A DNA stretch of 64,000 nucleotides from Streptosporangium nondiastaticum (GTDB lineage Bacteria > Actinomycetota > Actinomycetes > Streptomycetales > Streptomycetaceae), in contig NZ_PXWG01000008.1 of the NCBI RefSeq assembly GCF_003011965.1, forward strand, positions 1 to 64,000, given 5' to 3'. Below the pieces are notes generated by a model. That model had not been told where the DNA came from. It saw nothing but the letters and a program-made list of their open reading frames with translations, and ran no database searches. Below are positions 17,558-27,700 of this stretch, piece after piece. The position numbers and the translations under genes were made by a program. Within the stretch, counting starts at the first letter, position 1, and the number at the start of each line of letters is the position of its first letter.

Positions 17558-18646
17558 ATGAAGAAGGACCGCAGGCGCAAGAAGCGCCTCACCGGCCGTC
17601 ACGCCCTCCACACCCTGGTCGTGCTCGGCCTGCTCGGCACCAGCGCGTACCTCACGGTGGAGCTGCGCGAGAAGCAGGACGGGACCGCGCCGCCGGTCCA
17701 GTCCGTCTCCGGCACCGGCACCGGCACCGGAGCCGCGCCCGGCGGCAAGCCCGCCGCGGGCGAGCGCCGCTTCGAGCGGCTGGCCAGCCCGGCCCGCACG
17801 GTCGTGCGCGCGGCGGACGGCGGCGTCCTCGCCACCTTCACCGACGGCGCCCGCACCGCGGTCCTCACCGGCGCGAGCCGCACCTTCACCGAGCCGAAGT
17901 ACACGGACGCGAAGGTCACCACGGACAGCTGGGTGCGCCTGCTGCCCGAGGCGTGGAAGGAGGGCGCCGAGAACGCGGCCTGGTTCAAGGACTGGTTCAG
18001 CACGTCCCTGGGCAGCAAGGACCCCGACATCTTCGCGTTCGCCATGGAGTACATCGAGGGCGCCCCGCAGAAGAAGGACGCCAAGGGGATCCCGTACTCC
18101 GGCGACGCCCAGTTCGGCCCGCTCAACCCCAACGGCTCCGTCGCCGGCGACCTGCGCCTCGAACAGTCCGACTTCTACGACTACCTGGGCATCCCTTACC
18201 GCTTCCGCGACGGCACCGTCGAACAGCCCGAGGCGGCGCGCTACCGCTCGATGGACTGCTCGGGCTTCGTCCGCACCGTCTTCGGCTACCGGGCGCGCTA
18301 CCCCCTCATGTCCAAGGACATCAAGGGCGACGGCCTCCCCCGCACCGCCAACGGCATGGCCCGCCTCTCCCCCGGCGTCCCCGTCCTCGAACTGACCGGC
18401 AAGCGCCCCGACGCCACGGACCGCCTGCAGCCGGGCGACCTGGTCTTCTTCGACATCGACAAGCGCACCGGCGAACGACTCGACCACGTCGGCATCTACA
18501 TGGGCCTCGACACCGACGGCAAACCCCGCTTCATCTCCAGCCGCGAGGAGGCCAACGGCCCCACCTTCGGCGACAAGGGCGGCACGGCCCGCCTGGACGG
18601 CAACGGCTTCTACGCAGCCGGCCTGCGGAGCGCGAAGCGCCTCTGA
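17558..18646 (+). CDS. Membrane-anchored NlpC/P60 hydrolase, last gene of the capBC operon
   Basis: A 362-residue protein with a basic N-terminus, one membrane helix or uncleaved signal (~15-35), and a C-terminal NlpC/P60 cysteine-peptidase domain (~200-362). The catalytic Cys is Cys234 in MDCSGFVRTVF and the His is His310 in DHVGIYMG, preceded by LQPGDLVFF. NlpC/P60 enzymes cut gamma-glutamyl bonds in peptidoglycan, and some degrade or release poly-gamma-glutamate. Its position 29 bases after capC suggests it trims, releases or anchors the polymer, taking the slot where capD- or pgsA-type genes occur in other hosts; that role is inferred. ATG 17558 follows GGAGCAG. Confidence 0.85.
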   Translation: MKKDRRRKKRLTGRHALHTLVVLGLLGTSAYLTVELREKQDGTAPPVQSVSGTGTGTGAAPGGKPAAGERRFERLASPARTVVRAADGGVLATFTDGARTAVLTGASRTFTEPKYTDAKVTTDSWVRLLPEAWKEGAENAAWFKDWFSTSLGSKDPDIFAFAMEYIEGAPQKKDAKGIPYSGDAQFGPLNPNGSVAGDLRLEQSDFYDYLGIPYRFRDGTVEQPEAARYRSMDCSGFVRTVFGYRARYPLMSKDIKGDGLPRTANGMARLSPGVPVLELTGKRPDATDRLQPGDLVFFDIDKRTGERLDHVGIYMGLDTDGKPRFISSREEANGPTFGDKGGTARLDGNGFYAAGLRSAKRL

Positions 18647-18744
18647 CGGCACCTCAGCAATACCAGGCCCAAATATTCCGTTTGCCGGAACTCCGTGTCA
18701 GACTTGCCCGGTTCACAGGTGATTCGCGAGAGAAATGTGAGACC

Positions 18745-19275
18745 GTGCCCGAGCAGGTGAAGTCCTCGTCCGGAGAGCGGAGCGCAGGAGAACGGATCAG
18801 CCGTGCGGCTCACAGCACCGGCACGCGGCTGTGGTCGACCCGCAGGCGCCGGCTGACGACGATCGGCACCTCGGCCGCCCTGGTGGCGGCGGCCGTCACC
18901 GGCGTCCTGGTCCTCCGGGACAGCGACCCCGGCGCCGAGCCCGGCGCCAAGGGTGCTCGCAAGCTCGTCATGGCGTACATCGACGCGCTCGCCGACGACG
19001 ACATGCGCGAGGCATGCCATCTCCTGCACCCCAAGGTGGCCTCCTCCATGGCTCAGGCCGACGGCGGTTGCCCCGGAGCCATGCGGTCCCAGACCGGTGA
19101 CCGGCTCAGCGGCAAGGAACGGAGCAAGGTCGGCGACATCGATGTCGGCGCGGCCCGGGTCGAGGGCGAGGGCAAGGTCGCCCGCGTCGAGGTCAGCGCC
19201 GGGTCGGGTGGCTCCAGGAAGAGCACCGTGACGGTGGAGCGCGTCGACGGGCACTGGCGCGTCCTGGAGGACTGA
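18745..19275 (+). CDS. Membrane-anchored NTF2-like extracytoplasmic protein
   Basis: A 176-residue protein of unknown function. A cytoplasmic N-terminal tail with Arg clusters is followed by one membrane helix (TIGTSAALVAAAVTGVLVL) and an extracytoplasmic domain of ~110 residues starting ARKLVMAYIDALADDD, with one Cys pair (Cys in REACHLL and GGCPG). The pattern of helix then strands ending VERVDGHWRVLED resembles NTF2-like/DUF4878 lipoprotein domains. GTG 18745 is the best available start but its ribosome site is weak. The gap of about 100 bases after the NlpC/P60 gene makes an own promoter possible. Confidence 0.65.
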   Translation: MPEQVKSSSGERSAGERISRAAHSTGTRLWSTRRRRLTTIGTSAALVAAAVTGVLVLRDSDPGAEPGAKGARKLVMAYIDALADDDMREACHLLHPKVASSMAQADGGCPGAMRSQTGDRLSGKERSKVGDIDVGAARVEGEGKVARVEVSAGSGGSRKSTVTVERVDGHWRVLED

Positions 19276-19292
19276 GCAGAGCCGCGCGAGCA

Positions 19293-19320
19293 GTGGGCGG
19301 GAGGCACGCCTCCCGCCCAC
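19293..19320. terminator. Bidirectional terminator between convergent genes
   Basis: GTGGGCGGGAGGC at 19293-19305 pairs with its complement at 19308-19320. It lies 18 bases after the NTF2-like gene and seven bases past the stop of the convergent tachylectin-like gene. Confidence 0.75.
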
Positions 19321-19326
19321 CCGCCG

Positions 19327-21435
19327 CTACCGGCCTTCCGTCACCACCGGCTTGCCGTTGCGGGACTTGGCGGTGACTCCGCCGGTGAACACCGGGTCGG
19401 CCGGAACGCTGCGCTTCGGCCTGGTCAGGGACCGGGGCTGGGCGCTGCTGCCGTCCGCGTCGGAGAGCCAGTACATCCGCTCCAGGCCCTCGGTGTCGAT
19501 GTAGAACACGGCCCACTGGCCGTCGGCGAGCTGTACCACCGCGGGGTCGGTCGCCGCCTGCTTGGAGGCCACGAGACTCCACCGGCTGAAGTCACCGTCC
19601 GGTCCCAGCTGACGGGCGTAGTGGACGTAGCCGCTCTCGTCCCGGACGACCACCCCGAGTGTTTTGTCCTGGTTGACGGCGACCGCGGGTGAACCCGTCG
19701 TCTTCACGCCGGACAGGACGGTTCCGTCGCCGAAGAAGCCGTTGAGCGGAAGCTTGGTGTCCGCGTCGGTACGAGTGGCCTCCCTGGCCGTCCAGATCTC
19801 GCCATTCTTGGTGCGGGCGAAGGCCATGACCTTGCCGTCGGCCCCGCGCGCCGCGGCCGGCGTGCCGCCGAGGCCGCTCACGTCGGAGGCGCCCCAGACC
19901 CACCAGCCCTCGCGCTTGGCGTCCGCACGGTTCATGCCGAGACGGCCCTGCTTGTCGAGCCCGAGGATGAACGGGCGCTCGGCATTGACGTCCACCGAGG
20001 CGGCCTGGCCCGCGCCGGCGAAGGACGACTTCTCGTACCCGGCGGGCATGGAGGAATAGGCGTCCCGGGTGCGCCACGGGATGAAGTTGTCGCTGTTCGG
20101 CGTCTGCTGGTTCAGGTACCACATCTTGCCGTCGCGGTCGAAGGCGTGGACCGCAACGATGCCCTGGGTGTTCCTGGTGACGGTGGGCGCACCGGTGAAG
20201 TCGCCGCCGAAGTCCGTCAAAGCGGACCAGACACCGCCCGCTTGACGCTTCGTCATCCAGATGTGGCCGTCCTTGCCGAGGACGAAGGCCATCGGGGTGC
20301 CGTCCGCCTGCTCCATGACGACCGGCTGGTCGACGATGTCCCGCGCGCCGGGCACGGTGCTGTACGCCACGGTGCCCAGGTCCCTGGGGTCGCGCTGGAC
20401 ACCGTTGACCAGCCAGCCGCGTTCGTCGACGTAGAACTGCTGAATGAGCTTGTCGCTGCCCTGCCGGATCGCCGCGGGCATGTTCGGCCGCGGAGCGACA
20501 GGCGCCTTCGCGGGCTGGGCCGGGGTCTTGCACGCGTCCGTGGACACGGAAACACCGTGGTACTTATCGGCATCGAAGTTCCAGCCGGCCTTGCGGCCCT
20601 TGGTGTCCACCCACGCGCCGGTGTTGACGTCGTAGCGGAACCAGTAGAGCGAGCCGTCGGAGTAGAGGCCGTAGAGGGTGCCCCCGCCGGCCGAGCGGAT
20701 CTCCCGGAAGTTCTCCCAGCCGCCCATCCAGGCCTGCGACTTGAGCTCGAGCCACTGCTGGCGGTCGACGTCGTAGCGGTAGCGGTACATGTCCTTGCCC
20801 TGGCGAGCGAAGAGCAGCCCGTCTCCGGCAGCGACGATGAGGTTGAACCCGCCCCAGTTGCCGGTGTCGATGATGCGGCCGTTGCCGGGCACCGGGGCCC
20901 CGGTCTTCTCGTCGTAGCGGTAGAGCCGCAAGGTGCCGTCGTCGTGGACGGCGAAGATGTTGCCGCGTTCGTCGATGGTGACGCGGTTGCGACGGGCGGC
21001 ACCGTTGAGGAAGTTCCCCCAGCCGCTGTCGATCTTCTCGCCGGGAGGGGTCCCCCAGCTGTTGGTGGCCGGATCGTAGCGGTGACGGTACAGGCCGCCG
21101 TCGGCGTTGATGCTGTAGATCCAGTTGCCGGGGCCGCCGAGGGTGATGCGGGGAGGGCCCCAACCGCTCCCGTCGATCCGCTTGCCGATGACGGGCCAGT
21201 TGAAGGACCCCTGCGCGGCGTCGGCATGGGAGAAGAAATCGAGCTTCCCGTCGGGGGTCGGGCCGTACAACTGGACCGGTCTGCAGCTCACTTGCGCGGA
21301 AGGGACAGGAGTGGACGGCACGGCGTCGGCCGTGGCGGTGGGAGCGCACACCAGCCCCAGCGGCAGAGCGGTGACGACTGCGAGGGTCAGCGCCGCCACG
21401 CGGGCGGCGGACGGGCGAGGGCGACTCAGAAGCAT
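19327..21435 (-). CDS. Secreted tachylectin-like beta-propeller protein
   Basis: About 702 residues with a clear signal peptide (basic start, then VAALTLAVVTALPLGLVCAPTATADA). The first ~270 mature residues are repeated blades of the Tachylectin-2 type, each with a phrase such as WGPPRITLGGPGNWIYSIN, DSGWGNFLNGAAR or DTGNWGGFNLIVAAGDG followed by LYRHRYD or LYRYDE. The C-terminal ~370 residues are a second propeller-like region with W-x-x-L and D-x-x-G repeats (GHIWMTKRQ, GKMWYLNQQ). Such domains bind N-acetylated sugars or act as scaffolds. ATG 21435 was chosen because the signal peptide starts there; the upstream extension is not coding-like. It is divergent from the Rhs gene. Confidence 0.8.
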   Translation of the reverse strand: MLLSRPRPSAARVAALTLAVVTALPLGLVCAPTATADAVPSTPVPSAQVSCRPVQLYGPTPDGKLDFFSHADAAQGSFNWPVIGKRIDGSGWGPPRITLGGPGNWIYSINADGGLYRHRYDPATNSWGTPPGEKIDSGWGNFLNGAARRNRVTIDERGNIFAVHDDGTLRLYRYDEKTGAPVPGNGRIIDTGNWGGFNLIVAAGDGLLFARQGKDMYRYRYDVDRQQWLELKSQAWMGGWENFREIRSAGGGTLYGLYSDGSLYWFRYDVNTGAWVDTKGRKAGWNFDADKYHGVSVSTDACKTPAQPAKAPVAPRPNMPAAIRQGSDKLIQQFYVDERGWLVNGVQRDPRDLGTVAYSTVPGARDIVDQPVVMEQADGTPMAFVLGKDGHIWMTKRQAGGVWSALTDFGGDFTGAPTVTRNTQGIVAVHAFDRDGKMWYLNQQTPNSDNFIPWRTRDAYSSMPAGYEKSSFAGAGQAASVDVNAERPFILGLDKQGRLGMNRADAKREGWWVWGASDVSGLGGTPAAARGADGKVMAFARTKNGEIWTAREATRTDADTKLPLNGFFGDGTVLSGVKTTGSPAVAVNQDKTLGVVVRDESGYVHYARQLGPDGDFSRWSLVASKQAATDPAVVQLADGQWAVFYIDTEGLERMYWLSDADGSSAQPRSLTRPKRSVPADPVFTGGVTAKSRNGKPVVTEGR

Positions 21436-21641
21436 CGAGGGCACTTTCTGACGGGGCGACAAGGCCCGGCCGGGGCCGAGGTCCCGGCCGGAGGACGGCG
21501 GGGCGGGATGCATGTAATCACACCCGATGTGGCTACCTTTGGGGCAGTTACCCTCGATGAGCATTGATGACGGCAAAACGACCATAATGCCCGCTCTTGC
21601 TTTCGGAGCGTAGTCGGTGGCGCTTTAACTACCCCTGCCTC

Positions 21642-21671
21642 TTGCATACCTGATCTTTACTCAGATACAAC
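21642..21671 (+). promoter_or_regulatory. Possible promoter of the Rhs gene
   Basis: TTGCAT at 21642-21647 is followed after 17-18 bases by ATACAAC. The hexamers are imperfect. The AT-rich gap 21590-21680 serves two divergent genes. Confidence 0.3.
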
Positions 21672-21781
21672 ATCGTCTCAATGCCCGCCATCTCATGGTT
21701 GTGGCTCCCTGTGGCGACCTATGCCCATATGCCGATGCATGTCCATATGCAGGCTCGCCACGTCCGGTCGATGGGTGGGGT

Positions 21782-24700
21782 GTGTTCTCCGTGTTCCTTG
21801 GCAGCCGGCGTTCCGGGTCCTCCGGCGCGCGTCGCCGCCGCGGCGCCTTCAGGCACCGCGGCTTCTTCGCCACCAGACCGGGGGTGAGCAGAGCCGTCGC
21901 GGCCACGGCCGCCATGCTGGTGTTCACCGCCGCGGCTCCCTCCGAGGCGGTGACCAAGCCGGAGGCCGGGCCCTCGCTGCCTGGCGTCAAGGGCCACACC
22001 AAGCGGCCCGACGGGCAGCGCTGGCGCAGTGCCGCGGATCTCGACCACCTCGACGGCTCGGCCGCCCCGGTCAAGTCCCGCGGCCCGCAGACCCTGCACG
22101 GCAAGTACGCCGTGGAGCGCCCGAAGGCCCCCGAGGCCACCGCCCGGAACGAGGCCAAGATCGAGGCCGCCCCCGGCAAGGAGGTCAAGGGCTACGACCC
22201 CAGGAGCAGCAGTGAGATCACCGGCGAGCGCTCGGAGTTCGAGCGCACCTTCAGCAACCGGGACGGGTCGCGAACGACCCAGTTCTCCAAGGAACGGCTG
22301 AACTACCGCGCCTCCGACGGCAGCTGGAAGCCGATCGACGCAGCGCTCGTCCGCACGGGCGACGGCAATGCGGGCGGCTGGCGCAACGCCGCCGACAGCC
22401 TCGACATCCGGCTCGCGGCTCAGGCCGACGCCAAGGACCTGGCCCGGCTCGTCGTGGACGGCGACCACGAGGTCTCCTTCGGCCTCGACGGAGCGCAGCG
22501 CTCGGCCGGCCGTACCGACGACAAGAACAAGTCGGCGATCACCTACCCCGACGTCCTCAAGGACGCCGACCTGGAGCTGATATCCAGGCCGGGCGGCCTC
22601 AAGGAGGTCATGGTCCTGCGGTCCAAGGACGCACCGCGCACCTGGCTCTTCCCGCTGCGGACCAAGGGCCTCACGGCCTCGCTGGACAACGGTGACATCG
22701 TCCTCAAGGACGCCGGGGGCAAGCAGCGCGTGCGGATCCCGCACGGCTACATGGAGGACTCCAAGGTCCACCCGGAGTCCGGCGACGGTGCGATATCCAC
22801 CAAGGTCGGCTACCGCCTCGTCGAGCACGGCGGCGGGCAGGCCCTGCGCGTGGACCTTGACGGCGACTGGCTCTCCGCCCCGGAGCGCACGTTCCCCGTC
22901 CGGGTCGACCCGCCCATGGTGGATCCCGTCGGCGCCTCGTCAAGCATGTACGTCGAGAAGTCCGGCAGCAACAACTGGAGCTCGGGCTCCGAGGACACCC
23001 TCAAGGTCGGCGCCGTCAGCGACGGCGGCACCAGCCGGGCCGCGAGCTACCTCGCCTTCCCGAACGTGGCCTCCAAGCTGCGCAACCACAAGATCTTCGG
23101 CGCCTCGCTCAACGTCCTCAACTACTGGTCGGCCTCCTGCCGCCCGCGCGAGGTGAGCGTCCACCCGGTCACCGAGGCGTGGACGGCCGGCAAGGGCCAC
23201 ACCTACCCCGGCCCCTCCTTCGGCGCGAAGATCGCCGGCGAGTCCTTCGCCCACGGCTTCATCGGCGAAGGCCAGTCCAGCTCGGCCTGTCCCGCCGCGT
23301 GGGAGGCCATTGAGCTGGGCTCCAAGGGGCGCGACCTGGTCGAAGAATGGGCCAACGGCTCCCGCCCCAACTACGGTCTGACCCTGCGCGGCTCGGAGTC
23401 CGACACGGCGAGCTGGAAGAAGTTCTCCAGCACCAACAGCGCCAACCCTCCGTCCCTCTACGTCACGCACTCGCCGTACGACGCCAAGTACTCCGTCGAG
23501 CGCGCGAACCCGGAGCCGGCGGTCAGCCGGAGCCAGGACGGCAAGGTCAAGATCAAGGTGACCAACCTGGGCGCCGAGACCTGGACCCCCAGCACCTACG
23601 AGCTGGGCTACCGCGCCTACAAGGGCGGCAAGCTGGTCAAGGAGGTGTCCGCGGCCCAGCTCCCCAAGGACGTGCCCCGGGGCGCCGCCGTCACCCTCGA
23701 CGCGACGGTCCAGAAGGGCGACCCGGGCGAGTACCTCATCGACTTCTCGATGATCCGCAAGGGTCTGGGATTCTTCACCGACTACAACATCGCGCCGGTC
23801 CGCATCGGCCTCAACGTGCTGGCCATCCCTCCGGTCGTCGACGCCTTCCACCCGGCCAACGGCTACCAGTCCCAGACGCTCACACCGGAGCTGTGGGCCA
23901 ACGCCCGGGACATGGACAAGACCGGGCAGACACTGCAGTACCGCTACGAGGTGTGTGAAGCCGGCAAGGACGGCAAGCCGAAGGACTGCTTCTTCTCCGA
24001 CTGGTCACCCGACCGCAGCTGGGTCGTCCCGGCCGGCAAACTGCGCTGGTCCAAGACCTATCTGTGGCGCCCCTGGAGCAGGGACAACGCGGCCGTCAGC
24101 CCCGAGCTGCCGTACGCCACCCTGCTGACCGCCGTGCCGCAGCCGGTCATCACCTCGCACCTGGCGGGCTCGCCCTACGGCTCCTCGGACAAGCCCTTCG
24201 ACCCGCAGGTCGGCAACTTCGCCAGCGCGGCGGTCGACGCTTCGGTGGCCACCATCGGCCCGGGGCTCACCATCGCCCGGACCTACAACAGCCTCGACCC
24301 GTCCAGGAACCACGTCTTCGGCGCCGGCTGGGCCTCGCGCCTCGACATGAAGGTGACGCCGGACGACGACGGAACCGGCAATGTCGTCGTCACCTACCCC
24401 GACGGCCAGCAGGTCCGCTTCGGCCGCAACCCCGACGGCTCCTTCGCCGCCCCCATGGGCCGTGACGCCGTCTTCACCACCGTCAAGGACGGGGGCTGGC
24501 AGCTCACCGACAAGAACGGCGTCCGCTACGCCTTCCGCGCCGACGGACTGCTCGGCACGGTCACCGACGCGAGCGGACTGGCTCAGACCTTCACCTACAC
24601 GGACGGCAAGCTCGTCCAGCTCCGCAACGACGCCGGCAAGCGAAGCCTGTTCTTCCAGTGGACGGGTGAGCACATCACGGCAGTCGGTACCGACCCGCTC

Positions 24701-27700
24701 CGCACCAGCCCGCTGACCTGGACGTACGAGTACGACGGGGACAAGCTCGCCAAGGTCTGCTCCCCCGAGAAGACCTGCACCCGGTACGAGTACGGAAAGG
24801 GCTCGCACTACCGCAGCGTGGCCCTGGACTCCGGCCCTTACGCCTACTGGCGTTTCGGTGAGGACGGCGGCGACGACGCCGTCAGCCAGGTCACCGTCAA
24901 CCAGGGCAAGGACCGGGCCCAGTATGTCGACGTCACCCACGACGCCGCCGGCCCGCTGAGCGGCACCTCGGACAGCGCGGCCGGCTTCAACGGCACCTCC
25001 TCGCGCGTCGACCTGCCCGAGAACCTGCTGAACCTGCAGCGCAGCCTCGCGGTCAGCATGTGGTTCCGCACCTCCGGCAACGGCGTGCTGCTGAACTACC
25101 GCTCCGACAAGCACAACGACAGCAGCGACGGGACCAGCGCGCCCGTGCTGTACATCGGCGCGGACGGCAAGCTGCGCGGACAGTTCCGCATCGGCCGCAT
25201 CTCCCCCATCACCACGGGAACCGCTGTCAACGACGGCCAGTGGCACCACGTGGTGCTGTCCTCGGACGGCGCCCGGCAGACCCTGTTCCTGGACGGCAAG
25301 CGCCACGGCAGCCTGGACGCACCGGTCAACCACGGCAACCAGCGGTTCGCCGAGATCGGCTCCGGCTACGCCTACGACTGGCCCTCCCCGCCCGCCAAGG
25401 GCGCGGTCTACTTCAAGGGCGACATCGACGAGGTCGCCGTCTACCACAAGCCCATCGGCACCGCCGCCGCGCAGTCCCTCTACGCGGCCCGCGAGCAGGC
25501 CGACCACCTCACCAAGGTGACGACGCCCGGCGGCCGCACGGCCGTGGAGGTCTCGTACGACACCTCCGTCGACCGCGTCGACAAGCTGACCGACAACAAC
25601 GGCGGCCAGTGGCAGCTGGGCATCCCCGTCACCGGTCTGTACGGCAAGGAACTCATCCGCACCGTCCAGGTGACCGACCCCAAGAACCGCCGGCACTTCT
25701 ACGACTACGACCCGCTGGCCGGCCGCGTCATCCGCTACGTCTCCCCGTTGCGCGACAAGCCGGTGGAGCCCCAGAAGCCCAAGCCCACGACCTCCCCGAC
25801 CCCCGGCACCGAGGGCGGCATGTTCGAGGGCGGTGTCGTCGGCGACGGCAACCGCCCGACGGACTACCCCGACCCCGAATTCGTCGGCGGCGCGGTCAAC
25901 GCCATGGGCGTGCGCAGCTTCGGCTACGACGACAAGGGCTTCCAGAGCCGGGTCATGGACGAGAACGGTCATGCCATCGACATGACCTACGACGACCAGG
26001 GCAATGTCGCGACACGCAAGACCTGCCGCGACCTCGGTGACTGCCAGACCACCTACTACACGTACTACTTCGACGAGAAGAACCCGGTCGACCCGCGCAA
26101 CGGCAAGCTCACCGAGTCCCGCGACGCACGCTCCGCGGACGCGACGGACAACACCTACCGGACGACGTACTCCTACGACGCCCGCGGTGAGCTGACCGAG
26201 CAGACCGCACCGGACGGCCGCAAGGCCACCCGCACCTTCACCACCGGATCGGACCCCGCCTTCAACAACGAGGGCACCGCTCCGGCCGGCCTGCTGGCGT
26301 CCATGACCGACGCCAAGGGCAAGACGACCAAGTACACCTACTTCGCCAACGGTGATCTCGCCGAGACCACCGACCCGGCGGGCCTGATCACCCGGTACAC
26401 CTACGATCGCCTGGGCCGCAAGCTCACCGAGACCGACATCAGCGACTCCCAGCCCAAGGGCGTGACCGTCAGCTACACCTACGACGGCCTGGGCCGGACG
26501 GTCACCACGACCAAGCCCGGAGTCAAGAACCAGGTCACCGGCGTCACGCACACCGCTTTCACGACCATCGAGTTCGACCAGGACGGCCTGGTGCTGCGCT
26601 CCGAGGTCGCCGACACCACGGGCGGCGACCCCACCCGCGTGACCCGCACCGAGTACGACGACTCCGGCCGCCCGGTGCGGGTGACGGACGCCGAAGGCGC
26701 CGAGACCAGCTTCGGCTACGACGCCCTGGGCAACCGGGCCTGGCAGGTCGACCCGAGCGGCACCCGGACCGAGTACACCTACACCCCGCGCAACAAGGTG
26801 GCCGAGGTACGGGTGCGCGACTGGAGCGGAGACCCGGAGGAAGCTCCCAAGGACGCCGACGAGAAGGTCCTGGTGACCGACTCCTACGCCTACGACATGG
26901 CCGGCCGCCTGACCCGGCACGCCGACGCCATGGGCCGTATCCGCGCGTTCAGCTACTACGACGACGGCCTCAGCAAGGCCGTGCGCGCCCTCGGCGTGCG
27001 CCAGCCGGACGGGTCCACCCGCGACATCGAGCTCGAACGGAACGCCTACGACGCCCTCGGCAACCTGACGCGCAAGACCACCGGCAACGGCACCACCGTC
27101 ACCGCCTACGCCTACGACGTGTCGGGCCGCACCCGGACCATCACGACGGACCCGGGCCGGCTCGACCGCAAGGTCAGCTACACCTACGACGATGCCGACA
27201 ACGTGACGCGCGTCGTGCACACCGGCAAGAGCTCCAACGTCGGGTTCTCCAGCAGCAGCTCCGAGGTCGTCGACTACACCTACGACGCCGCCGGCCGGGA
27301 GCTCAGCGAGACCACGCTCAACGGCAAGGAGCGGCTGACCACGACCTTCAAGCGCGACCAGCGCGGACTGCTGCTCGCGGAGACCGAGCCCCGGGGCAAC
27401 GCCGAGGGCGCGGACCCGGAGGCGTTCACCACCACCTACACCTATGACGAGCTCGGCCGTCAGGTGACCGTCACCGAACCGGCCGCCGACGTGGAGAACG
27501 GCGGGGGCGACGCTCCGGCGGTCAGGACCCGTCCGGCCACCACCACCGGGTACAACGCCTTCGACGAGGCGACCCAGAGCAAGGACCCGCAGGGCCGGGT
27601 CTCCTCCGTCACCTTCGACAAGGCCGGCCGCCCGACGGTCAGCACCTCTCCGTCCTACACCCCGCCCGGGGCGTCCGAGCCGATCACCCCGGTGAGCCGC

